From assembly GCA_001313085.1 (NCBI GenBank), contig BBFE01000007.1:46974-110973 (forward strand): a DNA stretch of 64,000 nt. Reading direction: 5' to 3'. Shown here piece after piece: positions 20,056 through 31,919 of this stretch. The notes under the pieces were generated by a model that did no database searches, was not told where the DNA came from, and saw nothing but the letters and a program-made list of their open reading frames with translations. Numbering within the stretch: position 1 is the first letter of the stretch; the number at the start of each line of letters is the position of its first letter. Origin of the DNA: Paenibacillus sp. JCM 18996. Lineage in GTDB: Bacteria > Bacillota > Bacilli > Paenibacillales > NBRC-103111. The position numbers and the translations under genes are program-made.

Positions 20056-21977
20056 ACATTTTATCGGTGGAAGGTTTAAGCAAGAGCTATGGCGAGAAAG
20101 TGCTTTTTTTTGACGATATTTCGTTTACGGTAAATGAGAAGCAGCGAATCGGCCTCATCGGTGTCAATGGGACGGGGAAATCGACGCTGCTCAAGCTGCT
20201 CTCCGGACTCGAAACCGCGGACGAGGGGAAAATCATTCACTCGAACCATTTCCGGGTGGAATATTTACCACAGGAGCCCAGGTTTCAAAAGGACTCGACC
20301 GTCCTGGAGCAGGTATTTTACGGCGAAAGCGCTCATGCAGGCGCTGCGGGAATACGAGCAGGCTTTGGCAGAGCTGGAACTGGACCCGGACAGCGGGAAG
20401 CAACAGAGCAGGCTGTTCGCCGCTCAGCAGAAAATGGATGCGACAGAGGCCTGGGATGCGGCTACCACAGCCAAAACAATCCTGACAAAGCTTGGAATCA
20501 ATGAGTTCTCCAAGCCGGTGGAACAGCTTTCCGGAGGCCAGCGCAAACGGGTCGCTATGGCCCGCGTGCTTATTCAGCCGGCCGACCTGCTCATTCTGGA
20601 TGAGCCTACGAACCACATCGATAACGAAACTGTCGAGTGGCTTGAGGATTTTCTGTCCAAATGGAAAGGCGCACTGCTTCTCGTCACGCATGACCGATAT
20701 TTTCTGGAACGGGTGACGAACCGGATGATTGAACTAGACAAGGGAAAGCTGTACAGCTATGAGGGGAATTACTCCACGTTTCTTGAACAGAAAGCGGATC
20801 GTTTGGCCAGGGAGGCGGCGTCTGAGGATAAACGGCAGAATCTGCTCCGAAGAGAACTTGCTTGGCTGCACCGCGGAGCGCAGGCCCGTTCGACAAAGCA
20901 GAAAGCACGCGTCGAACGCGCTGAGCAGCTGAGAGACCGGAAGATGGCGGGTCCGGCGGAGACGTTGGATATCGCTCTAGGTGCCAGCCGTCTGGGCAAG
21001 AAGGTGATGGAGCTCGAGCATATTTCCAAAGCTTTCGGCGGCAGACAGCTGCTTAAGGATTTCAGCTATATCGTTATGCCGGATGACCGGCTCGGCATTA
21101 TCGGCCCTAACGGGAGCGGGAAATCGACGCTGCTGAATATGCTGGCCGGCCGCTCCAACCGGATGAAGGTTCCATCGAGACAGGCTCTACCGTGAAATTG
21201 GCATACTACACGCAGGAAAATGTCGAGATGGACGGTAATATGCGGGTGATCGAATACATTAAAGAAGCCGCGGAAGTCATCCGCACTGCGGACGGCGGCT
21301 CGATTACCGCGGCGCAGATGCTGGAACGCTTCCTTTTTCCTCCCGCGATGCAGTGGACGTTGCTTTCCAAGCTGTCCGGAGGAGAGCGCAGAAGGCTTTA
21401 TCTCCTCCGCACTTTGATGGGACAACCGAACGTCCTGCTGCTGGATGAGCCGACCAACGATCTGGACATTCAAACGTTGACGATCCTGGAAGATTATCTG
21501 GAGCTCTTCCCGGGAGCCGTGATCACCGTATCCCATGACCGTTACTTCCTGGATAAGACGGCGGTTCACTTGTTTGCATTCGAAGGCGGAGGCAGAGTCG
21601 AAAGATTCGACGGCACTTATTCGGACTATTTGGACAAGAAACAGGCTGAAGAAGCGCTGTCCAAGGAAACCGCAGCTTCTGCGGGCAAGCCTACGATGCC
21701 CCTATCTGCAGCGTTAACCGCGCAGCCGGTTAAAAGGCCGCGCAAGCTCTCATACAAGGAGCAGAAGGAGTGGGACGAGATCGAGGACCGCATCGCGACA
21801 TTGGAAGAGAAGCTGAACGAAGTCCAGCGGCAGCTCGGGCAGGCGGGGGCGGACTATTCCAAAGTGATCGATCTCACCGAACAGGAGAAAACAACTGCTT
21901 CCGAGCTCGAACACGCTATGGAGCGCTGGACCGAACTTTCCGAGCTGGTTGAGAGTATTGAAAACAATAAAAGCTAG
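20052..21977 (+). CDS. yfmR: ABC-F family ATPase, YfmR/Uup-like
   Basis: A double ABC protein of about 640 residues with a C-terminal coiled coil (EWDEIEDRIATLEEKLNEVQ) typical of Uup/YfmR. YfmR is reported to rescue ribosomes stalled at prolines, working alongside EF-P. Walker A GVNGTGKST and GPNGSGKST, signatures LSGGQRKR and LSGGERRR, Walker B LILDEPTNHID and [11 protein letters not shown]. Breaks near 20325 and near 21165. The T8 at 20105 reads in frame as VLFFDD, while family members usually have LFDD, so a three-base excess there is possible. GTG start after GGAGG inside the preceding gene. Confidence 0.87.
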
Positions 21978-21998
21978 TGAGCAGGGACGGCTCAGTGA

Positions 21999-23006
21999 TC
22001 ATTTTTCACCCTGGATATACCGCTTATCCTTGAGGAACAGCCTCCAGAACCAAATGAAGATGGGGGCCATAATCGCGGAACCGATGATATATCCAATGAC
22101 CAACGAAACAAACATCGCGTGGTTGGTAATACCGTTGTATATCGTATAGTCCGGATAGACGATGTAAGGCATATGGCTGCTGCCGTAAGCATACATGGCA
22201 AACAGGTACTGGAACACAATGGCGACCACAGCAGCGCGGGATCTTCCGATGTACAGCATGAGGTAGCCCAACAAGAAGGCCAGGACGGAAAGCCCGAACA
22301 TAGGGAGCCGCTGCCTTATATTCACTGTAATCCAAAGCGCTTCCGGCACATAGGTTGAGGCGACGATGACGGCGGACAGCAGAGTGAGCGGCCCGAGTAT
22401 CAACGCGATTTTGCGGTAAACAAGGAACGCGGAATGATCCCCGCCTTCCTTAGAGTAATCGGCCAGCAGTAAAGCGGAGATAAACAGCTCGGACGCGATC
22501 CCGAAAATAATATGCGCATATACGGTGAAAGAACTGAATAACCGGCCCAGCATGAGCTGGAAGCCGCCTGCGGAACGGTTGATAAACCCTCCCAAGGTGA
22601 CCGGCAATACACTGACGAGCAGTCCGGGGATGAGCAGGCCCGTTAGTCCTGAGATGACTCTAAGAAGACGGCTGTATTTATCAGCTGCATAAGAATAGGC
22701 CATCAAGGAGCTGCGGATCGTTAAGGCGATCAATACAAGACTGACCGGCACGATTAGAATGGTGCCCAGAATTCCGATCGATCCAGGGAAAAAACCGCCT
22801 AACGCCACGACCAGCAGCACCAAAAAACACATTGGTCACTTTCCATGCCGGAGACAGGAACCGGTTGGCAATCACTCCGGCCGTTGTTCTCGTATTCCGT
22901 TCATAGACCAACGACCAGAAACCGGAGCCGAAATCTACGGAACCCAAGATAGCGTAGATGAACAGAAGGCTCCTATAATGGAAATGCCGATGACCGCGTC
23001 ATCCAT
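21999..23006 (-). CDS. cydB: Cytochrome bd oxidase subunit II
   Basis: An integral membrane subunit of cytochrome bd quinol oxidase, about 335 residues with eight or nine hydrophobic helices. It starts MDDAVIGISIIG; its ATG overlaps the cydA stop, so the two are translationally coupled. Later blocks include SPAWKVTNVF, GFINRSAGGF, YAHIIFGIASELF and NHAMFVSLVIGYIIG. Breaks near 22968 (one base apparently missing) and at an A6 run near 22823. It ends 21 bases from the convergent yfmR stop, without a clear terminator between. Confidence 0.88.
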
Positions 23007-24365
23007 TGAGCTTCACCTCGCTGCTGCCGGAATCCGCCGGCGAGTCGCTGAGGTCCGCGGATACCGGATTCCTTTTGAAATAAAGATAGGTCACGCCCCC
23101 TGTGAGGAACAATAGCACCACATACAGCCCGACGAACAAAACAAACAGCTGGCCCAGGTTATTGGATCGGACCGCCGCCTCACCCGTCCTTAGTACATGG
23201 TAAATCGTCCATGGCTGACGGGCTGAACAGCTGAACACCCAGCCCGTTTCAATACCGAACATGGAGAGCGGCCCTGTGGCCACGAAGGCCCAAAGCAGCC
23301 AGCGCGGGAACGTCTTTTCCGGATAAACCGGTAGAACACGCCGAGGAAGGAAAGAAAGATCAGCACCATCCCGATGGTTACCATCATGTCGAACATCGAG
23401 TGTACAAATAAAGGAGGCCAATCCTCCCGCGGGAAATCATTCAAACCTCTGACCACGGTGTTAAAGCTGTTTCCTGCCAGGAAGCTGAGTCCGGAAGGGA
23501 TTTTGATTCCGCCGATGACCTCTTGGGCCGCCGGATCGACCCTTCCGAAAACCGCCAGCGGGGCATGGCTCTGGGTAACGAACAGCCCTTCGGCGGCCGC
23601 CAGCTTCTCCGGGTTGTTGTGATGCAAATTCTGGGCCGTAGCATGGCCGTTGACCGCGCTGTACAATGACATTACGCCGCCGAGGACGAGAGCGATCAAG
23701 ATCCCTTTGAGGTGATACGCGGCTTCCTTTTGGTCCGGTTTACCGAAAGCAAGCTTGTACGCTCCTACTGAAACGACGGCGAATGCGCCCGTCATAATGG
23801 CTGTGGAAGTGACGTGATTGGCGGTAACCCAAAAGCTCGGGTTGAGCACCGCTTCCCAAGGATGAACATCGGTTATCGCCCCGTCGTTCTGTACGGTGAA
23901 TCCTCTTGGTGTATTCATAAAAGAGTGGGCATCGGTGATCAGTACAGCGGACAAGCCGGCACCAGTGGCAATGAAGAACATGCTGATAATCCTTAAGATC
24001 GGGGACAAACGGTCTGCAGCATACACATAAATGGACATAAACAGCGCCTCCAGAAAAAAAGGCGTACAATTCCAGCTGAAAAGGCAGCGCGATAACCTGC
24101 CCCACATATTTCATAAACCCCGGCCACAGCAGGGAAAGCATTACCCCTACGATAGTACCCGACGGAATCGCCACCCCGAGCAGTATCCCCAGGCATTTGG
24201 TCCAACGTTTGGCCAGAATGGCATAGTCACGGTCTTTTTTTCAAGTGCAGCAGCAGTTCCGCAAAAAAAGATCATTACAGGAATGCCTACCCCTAATGTG
24301 GCAAATATAATGTGAAAGGCCAACGAAGTACCGAACAGCGCCCTTGCCAATGTGACTGAATCCAT
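22999..24365 (-). CDS. cydA: Cytochrome bd oxidase subunit I
   Basis: The heme-bearing subunit of the high-affinity bd quinol oxidase, about 455 residues. It starts MDSVTLARALFGTSLAFHIIFA; that His is the heme b595-ligand position. ADAHSFMNTP-like and NHVTSTAIMTGAF helices, a short Q loop with NPEKLAAAEGLF, and IETGWVFSCSARQPW follow. Breaks at A8 (24235), A7 near 24264, A7 near 24054 and near 23315. The start is supported by GGGAGTGG. A long inverted repeat lies in the 5' leader. The short Q loop is typical of Firmicute CydA. Confidence 0.88.
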
Positions 24366-24390
24366 AATTCCACTCCCTTTGTTGTATAAC

Positions 24391-24454
24391 CAACCGCTTG
24401 GATGGATGAGCATGCATGCACATCCTGGGATGTTGTACCCGCGTCAAGCGGTTG
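24391..24454 (-). promoter_or_regulatory. Structured 5' leader of cydA (inverted repeat)
   Basis: A perfect 10-bp inverted repeat (CAACCGCTTG at 24391-24400 and its complement at 24445-24454) encloses 44 bases with an internal GATGT-type hairpin and a GCATGCATGC palindrome. It lies 25 to 90 bases upstream of the cydA start on the transcribed strand. It could be a folded leader RNA or the paired sites of a looping regulator. I do not recognise a known riboswitch. Confidence 0.45.
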
Positions 24455-24653
24455 ACCTTAGGTCGATCCATTTTTTTTCCACCGAAATTAATATTTGCAA
24501 AATCTTTCCTGTATATTCACTACCCGAGGACAAACCGAATGGTTCAGAAAGCACGAGAATGGTTAGTTTATTAAATAAGCAGACTGGCATACTTGGGCTC
24601 GGGGGTTCCATGGATTCATGATAGGTGCCCCAATCGTTAGGAGGGGAATATTA

Positions 24654-25661
24654 TTGGATACGAAACCGTCTGTCAAAAAAAGCTGAGCTTCAAAGATTTT
24701 CTTGGCAGTCTATACTGCCGCTACCAGGACGACGAAGTGTCCGCTTTGGGCGCACAGCTGACCTATTATCTGATTCTCTCGTTTTTTTCCTTTCCTTATC
24801 TTCCTGCTGTCATTAATCAGCTTTACCCATATGACCACGGATGAGCTTCTCGGCACGTTGACGCGGGTGCTTCCCAACCTGTCGTATCAGACGGTAACGG
24901 ATGTCATTTCAGGCATTATGACGGGACACGACGAGAAATTGCTGTCTTTCGGTATAGTTGCGGCCGTGTGGTCTACGGCGAACGGGGTGAGTGCGATCAT
25001 GAAGGCGATGAACAAGGCCTACGATTGCGAGGAGGACCGGCCATACTGGAAGGTCCAGGGAGTGGCGCTCATTTTCACCTTGGCCATGGCTGTCGTCATT
25101 TTATTTTCGTTTATCATGCTTGTTTTCGGAAAAGTGATCGGCGAGCATATTTTTTACCTTTATTCGGCTGCCGTATTTTGAAACAGTATGGGGAATCGCA
25201 AAGTACCTCATTCCTCTGGTGACCTTGATCTGTTTGTTTCTTCTCATGTACAAATACCTGCCGAACCTGCACCTGAAGTTCAGGGAAGTGCTGCCCGGCG
25301 CTTTGTTTGCCACCTTCGGCTGGTTGGTCACCTCGATCCTGTTTTCTTTTTTTTATGTCAACAATTTCGGCAATTACACCAAGACTTACGGCAGCATCGG
25401 GGGTGTGATCGTCCTCCTCATTTGGCTGTACATTTCCAGTATCATCATCATTATGGCTGCGAAATCAACGCCACCCTTCATTTTGAGAGAAACGGCTTGA
25501 AAAAAGCGGAATGCAAGAAGTATGCGCTGCCGCTGCCGTTTTTTTACAAAAAAAGGACAAAAAAGAAGCCGATGTCGCCGGAATGGCCTGACATGTCGGG
25601 CACCGACAGGGAGCTCCCGCCAAAAACGAAGGGAAGCCCTGTGAAGATCAAGATCAAGTAG
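24654..25661 (+). CDS. YihY/virulence factor BrkB family membrane protein
   Basis: About 330 residues with six hydrophobic helices. Family blocks: EVSALGAQLTYYLILSFFP near the start, WSTANGVSAIMKAMNKAYD, and near the end LPNLHLKFREVLPGALFA and NYTKTYGSIGGVIVLLIWLY. The C-terminal tail is very basic (FFYKKRTKKKPM) and cytosolic. Function is not established; a transport role has been proposed for the family. Breaks at A7 near 24675, T7 near 24784, T6 near 25150 and a missing G at 25455. The TTG start at 24654 follows AGGAGGGG. Confidence 0.85.
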
Positions 25662-25688
25662 GATAGCCCTCCGGTTATCCTTTTTTTT
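25661..25688 (+). terminator. Intrinsic terminator after the YihY gene
   Basis: An 8-bp stem (GGATAGCC 25661-25668 with GGTTATCC 25673-25680), CTCC loop and T8 tract (25681-25688), starting right at the stop codon. Confidence 0.9.
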
Positions 25689-25773
25689 CTTTGTAAACGG
25701 CATTTGCATATTTTTTTTCTCTCCCGATCCTGTGGTATAATTGGTCTTTAGTGAAGAAGAATCGTGGAGGTAG

Positions 25774-27400
<1,627 letters not shown>

Positions 27401-27419
27401 AGCGTGCGGCAGCAAAAAA

Positions 27420-27441
27420 GGATGAGCGTTGCCGCTCATCC
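27420..27441. terminator. Terminator hairpin after ykpA
   Basis: A 9-bp perfect stem (GGATGAGCG with CGCTCATCC), TTGC loop, A6 on the left and T4 on the right, so it can serve both strands. Confidence 0.85.
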
Positions 27442-27549
27442 TTTTGTCTACTCTTTGCCGCCGATTCGGCATGTGCACTCTAATGCGCTGATGCCGGCTG
27501 TGCCGTTAGGGCAAGCAGCCTGCTTGCGGCACCGTTAATTGGCAAGCCG

Positions 27550-27741
27550 CTAGCTTCCGCCGGTTCTGCGGCGCTGGTTATTGGGCTTTTTTTGTTGTTC
27601 TGGCTTTTCATGGCAAGTCCGTTGGTAGCTTTGACATTCGAGCTCAGGCCGTCATTCTGTTTGGCTTGTTTTTTTCTGGGCAAGCATTGCTTTAGCGGCT
27701 TCCGCCAGGCTTACTTTCTTCGGTTCTTTATCGCCGGACAT
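27550..27741 (-). CDS. Small basic conserved hypothetical protein
   Basis: About 62 residues after correcting two A7 runs (as read on the minus strand, near 27675 and 27590). The start MSGDKEPKKVSLAEAAKAML is followed by a Lys/Gln-rich middle and an ending KKPNNQRRRTGGS, a pattern I recall from small Bacillales proteins of unknown function. The high content of Lys, Arg and Gln suggests a soluble, possibly nucleic-acid-binding peptide, which is speculation. If the last A7 run is shortened by one base rather than two, the protein ends KKAQ a few codons earlier. Confidence 0.55.
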
Positions 27742-27872
27742 CGGATACACCTCTTTCTTCATACAGCATGGGCTGTCGGCATGGCCGAGATGCTCTCATT
27801 GTAATGGTTTTGGGACGAGGCCGCAATACTAATACTACATTATAACCATTTCATCCGTGCGAAGGAGTATGT

Positions 27873-28398
27873 ATGTTTGACCCAACCATTTACGACAATT
27901 TGAAAGTAGTTTTGGAAGGTTCTGTGTACGATCTGGATCTTTCCGGAGCAGTTCGGATATCCGGCCGTCAGGATCAAATCGACCTTTCGACTATGAGCCG
28001 GCTTTACCAGATCGAGTTTCGACGGCTGCAAGGCGCTGCCCTTGCGCGAATGCGGCTCAGCACAACCTTGACCGACCTCTCCTCCGAGCTGCTGCAGCGG
28101 AAAGGGGAAAAAACCGGGCTGTGTGCTGGAAATTCATTTCGAGCTTCCCATCCGCAGCGTGGACAAAGAATGTCGGGCAATTGAGGCTCATCTCAAAGAG
28201 ACCTGGGGTGACAGGCCGAACATCGTCCAAACCTTGTCGTACGTATATGGGAAGGTGGATCAATCCTATGCGAATGTGATCTCCTTGAATTTCGGCCGGA
28301 AGCTGGATGAAAATCAGGTTGACGATCTGCCTTCGCTGACGGCCCACACCCTGGAAAGCCTGGAAAAGCTGGATTCGATGAAGCATGTCAACGTTTAG
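27873..28398 (+). CDS. Conserved hypothetical protein
   Basis: About 175 residues, soluble, without cysteine-rich or membrane segments. It begins MFDPTIYDNLKVVLEGSVYDLD and ends LESLEKLDSMKHVNV. The frame breaks at A6 near 28107; removing one A yields GEKPGCVLEIHFELPI. I do not recognise a characterised family. GGAG lies just before the start, and the gene is followed 16 bases later by a thioredoxin-like gene and then kapB, so the three may form one operon. Confidence 0.7.
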
Positions 28399-28414
28399 GC
28401 AGGGAGGTTTGAAA

Positions 28415-28731
28415 GTGGAGGAATTGACCCAGACCCAACTGCAGGAAGCAGTGAGAAACTACACGAGCCCTTTTGCCGTATTTTTTTTATACCCCTTTTT
28501 TTGCGGAACCTGTAAAATGGCGGCGAGGATGCTGGACATTGTGCTTGCCGCGGATCCTTCCTTGCCTGTGAAGCAATCGAATCTCTATTTCACTCCCGGC
28601 ATTACCGCGCAGTGGCAGATCCGGAGCGTGCCCTGCATTGCGATTGTGAAAGAGGCAGAGCGGCCAGCTTTGTGTATGGAATGCATTCCGTCGACGAATT
28701 GTATACGAGATTGAAGGAGGAATTGAAATGA
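28415..28731 (+). CDS. Thioredoxin family protein
   Basis: About 104 residues of thioredoxin fold. The redox motif CGTCK sits in a hydrophobic strand followed by the helix MAARMLDIVL, and the cis-proline region is IRSVPCIAIV. An extra Cys precedes the redox motif's usual cis-Pro partner (VPC). T8 (28483) and T7 (28496) runs distort the strand before the motif. A frame break near 28652 hides the ending FVYGMHSVDELYTRLKEELK. GTG start at 28415 after AGGGAGG. Its stop overlaps the kapB ATG, indicating coupling. Confidence 0.78.
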
Positions 28732-29109
28732 ACATAGGGGACAAAGTAACCGCAATGTATAAAACAGGCCGATACATCGGCGAGATCGTGGAACAGACTT
28801 CTCCCGCCAAAGCCGCGGTACAAATTCTCGCTGTACTGCAGCATCCGCAGCAAGGAGATCTGCATCAGCCATGCAGTCGCAGGTGGCCTTTTTTCATCAG
28901 CGCAGGGCGCTGGCATTCAAAGAAATCGCACTGATGCCCGTGCACACAGTCAAGCCTTACACCGGTGAAATTCCGGATTACAGGAAGTCGTTGAAGGACG
29001 CTTTGGAGGCGCAAATGGAATCGCTGCGTGCAAACGGTGATGAATATTCGGCGAGGGCCTCCAGGAATTGGAGCTTCTCTCCAAGGACTATTTTCCGGAA
29101 GGAAAGTAG
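28728..29109 (+). CDS. kapB: Kinase-associated protein KapB
   Basis: About 127 residues, matching Bacillales KapB, a protein needed for signalling from the sporulation kinase KinB. Blocks include GDKVTAMYKTGRYIGEI, LQHPQQGDLH, FFHQRRALAFKE and VKPYTGEIPDYRKSLKDALEAQM, and the corrected C-terminus is LSKDYFPEGK. Breaks at two sites where one C (28869) and one G (about 29055) appear to be missing. No kinB is seen nearby. I do not see the lipobox described for the B. subtilis protein. Confidence 0.85.
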
Positions 29110-29248
29110 TCTTTTTTTTCCGGATTCGATGCACAAGATAGCATAAATTTATAGCGAAAATTGCGTATAGATATGGCAGCCATCCTATGTTATAGTTGTG
29201 CCGATATGATAAAAAAACGACAGGAATTACTCTTGGGGGGATTGCTCT

Positions 29249-30323
29249 ATGTCTACGCAAGATATTGTTCGTATTGGAATTATCGGAGCCGGGAATATCG
29301 GGACGGTGCATATGAATCACTTCGGCAAGCTTCCGGGTGTGGAGATTGCCGCTTTGACCGACGTTTTTTTTGCCGCTTGCCGAGACGAAAGCCAAGGAGC
29401 ACGGCATTGAGAAGGTATATGCGAATTCGGATGAATTGATCAACGACCCCACAATCGGCACTATCATCGTAGCCGTGTCCAATGAGTGGCATGCCCCCGT
29501 GGCCATACGCGCGCTTCAAGCGGGCAAGAACGTGCTGCTGGAGAAGCCGATGGCAGTCTCCCTGGACGCAGCCCGGGAAATCGTCAAAGCGCAGAAAGAA
29601 TCGGGCACCGTGCTTATGCTGGCGCATCAGATGCGGTGGGAATGGCTGTCCATGCAAATTAAAGACCAGGTGGAAAAAAGGGGCTCTCGGCCAGATTTAC
29701 AATGTCAAGACAGGCTGGATGCGCCGCAAGGGAATTCCGGGGTGGGGCACCTGGTTTACCCAGATGAAAAAGTCCGGCGGCGGGCCGCTGATCGACATCG
29801 GCGTCCATATGCTTGACCTGTCCATGCATTTGATGGGGGATACCAAACCGGTCTCCGTCTACGGATCGATTTATTCCGAATTCGGACCGAAGAGGAAAGG
29901 AATCGGTTCCTGGGGAACGCCGGACTGGAACGGACTCTATGATGTGGAGGACCTTGCTACCGCATTAATCAAGATGGAGAACGGCACAACGCTTTCTTTG
30001 GATGTCAGCTGGGCGGCCCATATGGATACCGACAATCAGCCGTATGTACATCTGCTCGGAACGGAAGGCGGGGCCAGCATCAAAGGACCGAACGGGAAAT
30101 TGATGACGGAGATGTTCGACCGTACGGTCGATGTGCCGGTTGTCACCCCGGAAGGCGATGAGGATCAAGGATGCGCATGAGCAGGCATTTTATCGAATGC
30201 GTTCGGGAGAACAAAACGCCTGTGACTTCCGTTATGACAGGCTATACGAACAACCTGATCCTCGATGCGATCTATCAATCATCGCGTACTGGACATGAAG
30301 TCAGACTCAACTGGGAAATCTAA
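29249..30323 (+). CDS. Gfo/Idh/MocA family oxidoreductase
   Basis: An NAD(P)-dependent sugar or inositol dehydrogenase-type protein of about 355 residues. The Rossmann motif is GIIGAGNIGTVHM, the catalytic-lysine region is EKPMAVS, and the second domain contains GGGPLIDIGVHMLDLSMHLMG with its conserved Asp and His. Breaks at T8 near 29365, A6 near 29675 and near 30166. The ATG at 29249 follows a G-rich stretch. A TTGCGT box at 29161 may belong to its promoter. The substrate cannot be deduced. Confidence 0.85.
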
Positions 30324-30349
30324 ACAGCAACGGAGGGACGGCATCGCTT

Positions 30350-30967
30350 TTGAGTGGGGATTTGTTTAGTTTGTTCAGCATTATCGGGACGATCGCATTT
30401 GCAGTGAGCGGCGCAGTAGTAGCCATGGAGGAGGAATACGATATCCTCGGCGTGCTTGTGCTGGGGCTTGTCACCGCTTTCGGCGGAGGGGTGGTCCGCA
30501 ATATTCTGATCGGCATCCCGGTAACGACGCTGTGGGAGCAGGGGATGTTCTTTAAGCTGGCGCTCGCAGCCATGTTTCTTGTCTTTATTTTTTCCTATTA
30601 AGTGGATTCAGAAATGGAAATCGTGGGAATCGTTGTTTGACGCCATAGGCTGTCCGCTTTCTCCATCCAGGGAGCGTTGTATGCCGCCCACATGAACCAT
30701 CCGATCTCTGCAGTTATTGTCGCTGCCATGATGACGGGGATCGGCGGGGGGATTATCCGGGACCTGCTGGCAGGACGCAAGCCTCTTGTTCTCAGGGACG
30801 AAATTTACGCGGTGTGGGCGATGCTTGCAGGCTTGATGGTCGGAGTCGGCTGGTTCCAAAATATTTGGGGCCTGCTCACTTTGTTCCTGCTCGTCATTAT
30901 CTTCAGGATGCTGTCCGTCTTCTTCAAATGGCGTCTGCCCCGACGTTCGCTCAGACCGAAGATATAA
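30350..30967 (+). CDS. TRIC-type cation channel family protein (UPF0126)
   Basis: About 205 residues with seven hydrophobic helices arranged as two repeats. Each repeat carries the family glycine/arginine motif: GGGVVRNILIG and GGGIIRDLLAG. Prokaryotic members are homologues of trimeric intracellular cation channels, possibly passing K+ or other cations. Breaks at T6 near 30588 and a missing G at 30648; correction gives DAIGLSAFSIQGAL. The TTG start at 30350 follows CGGAGGG. Confidence 0.85.
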
Positions 30968-31002
30968 CCCCGGCGCATGCACCAATACCCTGAAACAGGA
31001 AA

Positions 31003-31040
31003 GGACCTCTTCACCATACCGGTGGAAGGTCCTTTTTTTT
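31003..31040 (+). terminator. Intrinsic terminator
   Basis: GGACC (31003-31007) pairs with GGTCC (31028-31032), extended inward by CACC/GGTG, followed by T8. It ends the transcript of the UPF0126 gene. Confidence 0.85.
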
Positions 31041-31122
31041 CATGTGTGAGGTATATAAAAGGGAGGGATGGTCCAATCCTACTAAGGTAAAAAAAATCAC
31101 CGGAAGAGAGGGGGTTCCATCT

Positions 31123-31389
31123 ATGTCCCTTCGTTATAAAGTTCGGGCGTACTGCACGACCCGCACATGCGATTATATTCAACCGCAGGATCTGATAGAA
31201 ACTGCCGACCATCATACTTCCATTACTTACGCGATGTCTTTGAATGAATCGGAAAGGTCTCTCGCCTGTCCGCAATGCGGTGATCCGATGCAGTTCTATC
31301 CGTTTGCGTCCATCCAGGACGCTCCGCTGCCGGAAGGTGAAGGAGTCAGCCCAACCAATGGTCTCCCCAGTTCTGGACTTCATCCATGA
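31123..31389 (+). CDS. Small CxxC zinc-ribbon-like protein
   Basis: About 88 residues. MSLRYKVRAYC is followed by a Cys-containing TRTCDYI stretch and later by CPQCGDPM, a likely half or whole zinc ribbon. The ATG at 31123 is preferred because GAGAGGGGG lies before it; an upstream in-frame start at 31042 lacks one. The last 14 codons overlap the convergent HxlR gene's 3' end, which is unusual and may mean that the C-terminus is misread. Not recognised as a characterised family. Confidence 0.55.
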   Translation: MSLRYKVRAYCTTRTCDYIQPQDLIETADHHTSITYAMSLNESERSLACPQCGDPMQFYPFASIQDAPLPEGEGVSPTNGLPSSGLHP

Positions 31390-31672
31390 CCGGTTTGAGC
31401 GCTTTGCCCTTCTCCGTCAATTCATACTCTATACGTACCGGCGTCTCGGGATAGACATTCCGGATAAGGATGCCGGCCGCTTCCAGTTCTTTAAAACGCT
31501 CGGCCAGCATTCTGTCGCTCATTCCCGGAATGATGCCGGATATATCCTTGAACCGCTGAGGGCCTTCCATCAGCACCCTGATAATGAGGCCCGTCCAGCG
31601 TTTGCCCAACAGCTCAAAAGCATTCTCGAATTTGGGACACAAGTGCATCATATGCTTCTCGTTCAGGCTCAT
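31346..31672 (-). CDS. HxlR family transcriptional regulator
   Basis: An intact winged-helix regulator of 108 residues. The N-terminal CPKFENAFELLGKRWTGLIIRVLMEGPQRF and GMSDRMLAERFKELEAAGILIR make up the HxlR helix-turn-helix, with one Cys near the N-terminus as in redox-sensing members such as YodB, CatR and HypR. Strong AAGGAGG ribosome site. An inverted repeat of the type bound by this family overlaps its own promoter, suggesting autoregulation. The sensed signal (thiol stress, quinones or aldehydes) is inference. Confidence 0.9.
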   Translation of the reverse strand: MSLNEKHMMHLCPKFENAFELLGKRWTGLIIRVLMEGPQRFKDISGIIPGMSDRMLAERFKELEAAGILIRNVYPETPVRIEYELTEKGKALKPVMDEVQNWGDHWLG

Positions 31673-31708
31673 GCTGTTTCCTCCTTTATCTGATTTCTTC
31701 TCTGTATC

Positions 31709-31742
31709 ATTTTATTTTAACATAGTTACTTGACAAAAGTAA
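31709..31742 (-). promoter_or_regulatory. HxlR-gene promoter with overlapping operator
   Basis: On the minus strand, TTGTCA (31731-31736) and TAAAAT (31709-31714) are separated by 16 bp. A perfect inverted repeat TTACTT-5-AAGTAA (31726-31742) covers the -35 box. The half-site matches the TTACT/AGTAA pattern known for YodB/CatR-type operators. Confidence 0.65.
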
Positions 31743-31830
31743 GGGTTGATTTTTATCGCATGCTTTTATTATAAACCATTTGAGGGGGATTTTCTTCATT
31801 GGATGGTATTTTCCTGCGCAGTTTTTTTCC

Positions 31831-31859
31831 TTGTAAAATCAGGTGTGCTGAGGTATAAC
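31831..31859 (+). promoter_or_regulatory. Promoter before small ORF and hydrolase
   Basis: TTGTAA (31831-31836), a 17-bp spacer and TATAAC (31854-31859), pointing to the 31920-32932 gene pair. Confidence 0.55.
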
Positions 31860-31919
31860 ATTCTCTATGCGAACACTGACGATTCTCTCTGTAAAGAGTA
31901 AAGGGGACTGGAAAAGAAT

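Noticed and set aside
24391..24454. tRNA-like or known riboswitch element before cydA
   Set aside because: The stem pairs perfectly but has no cloverleaf, CCA end or recognisable aptamer core.
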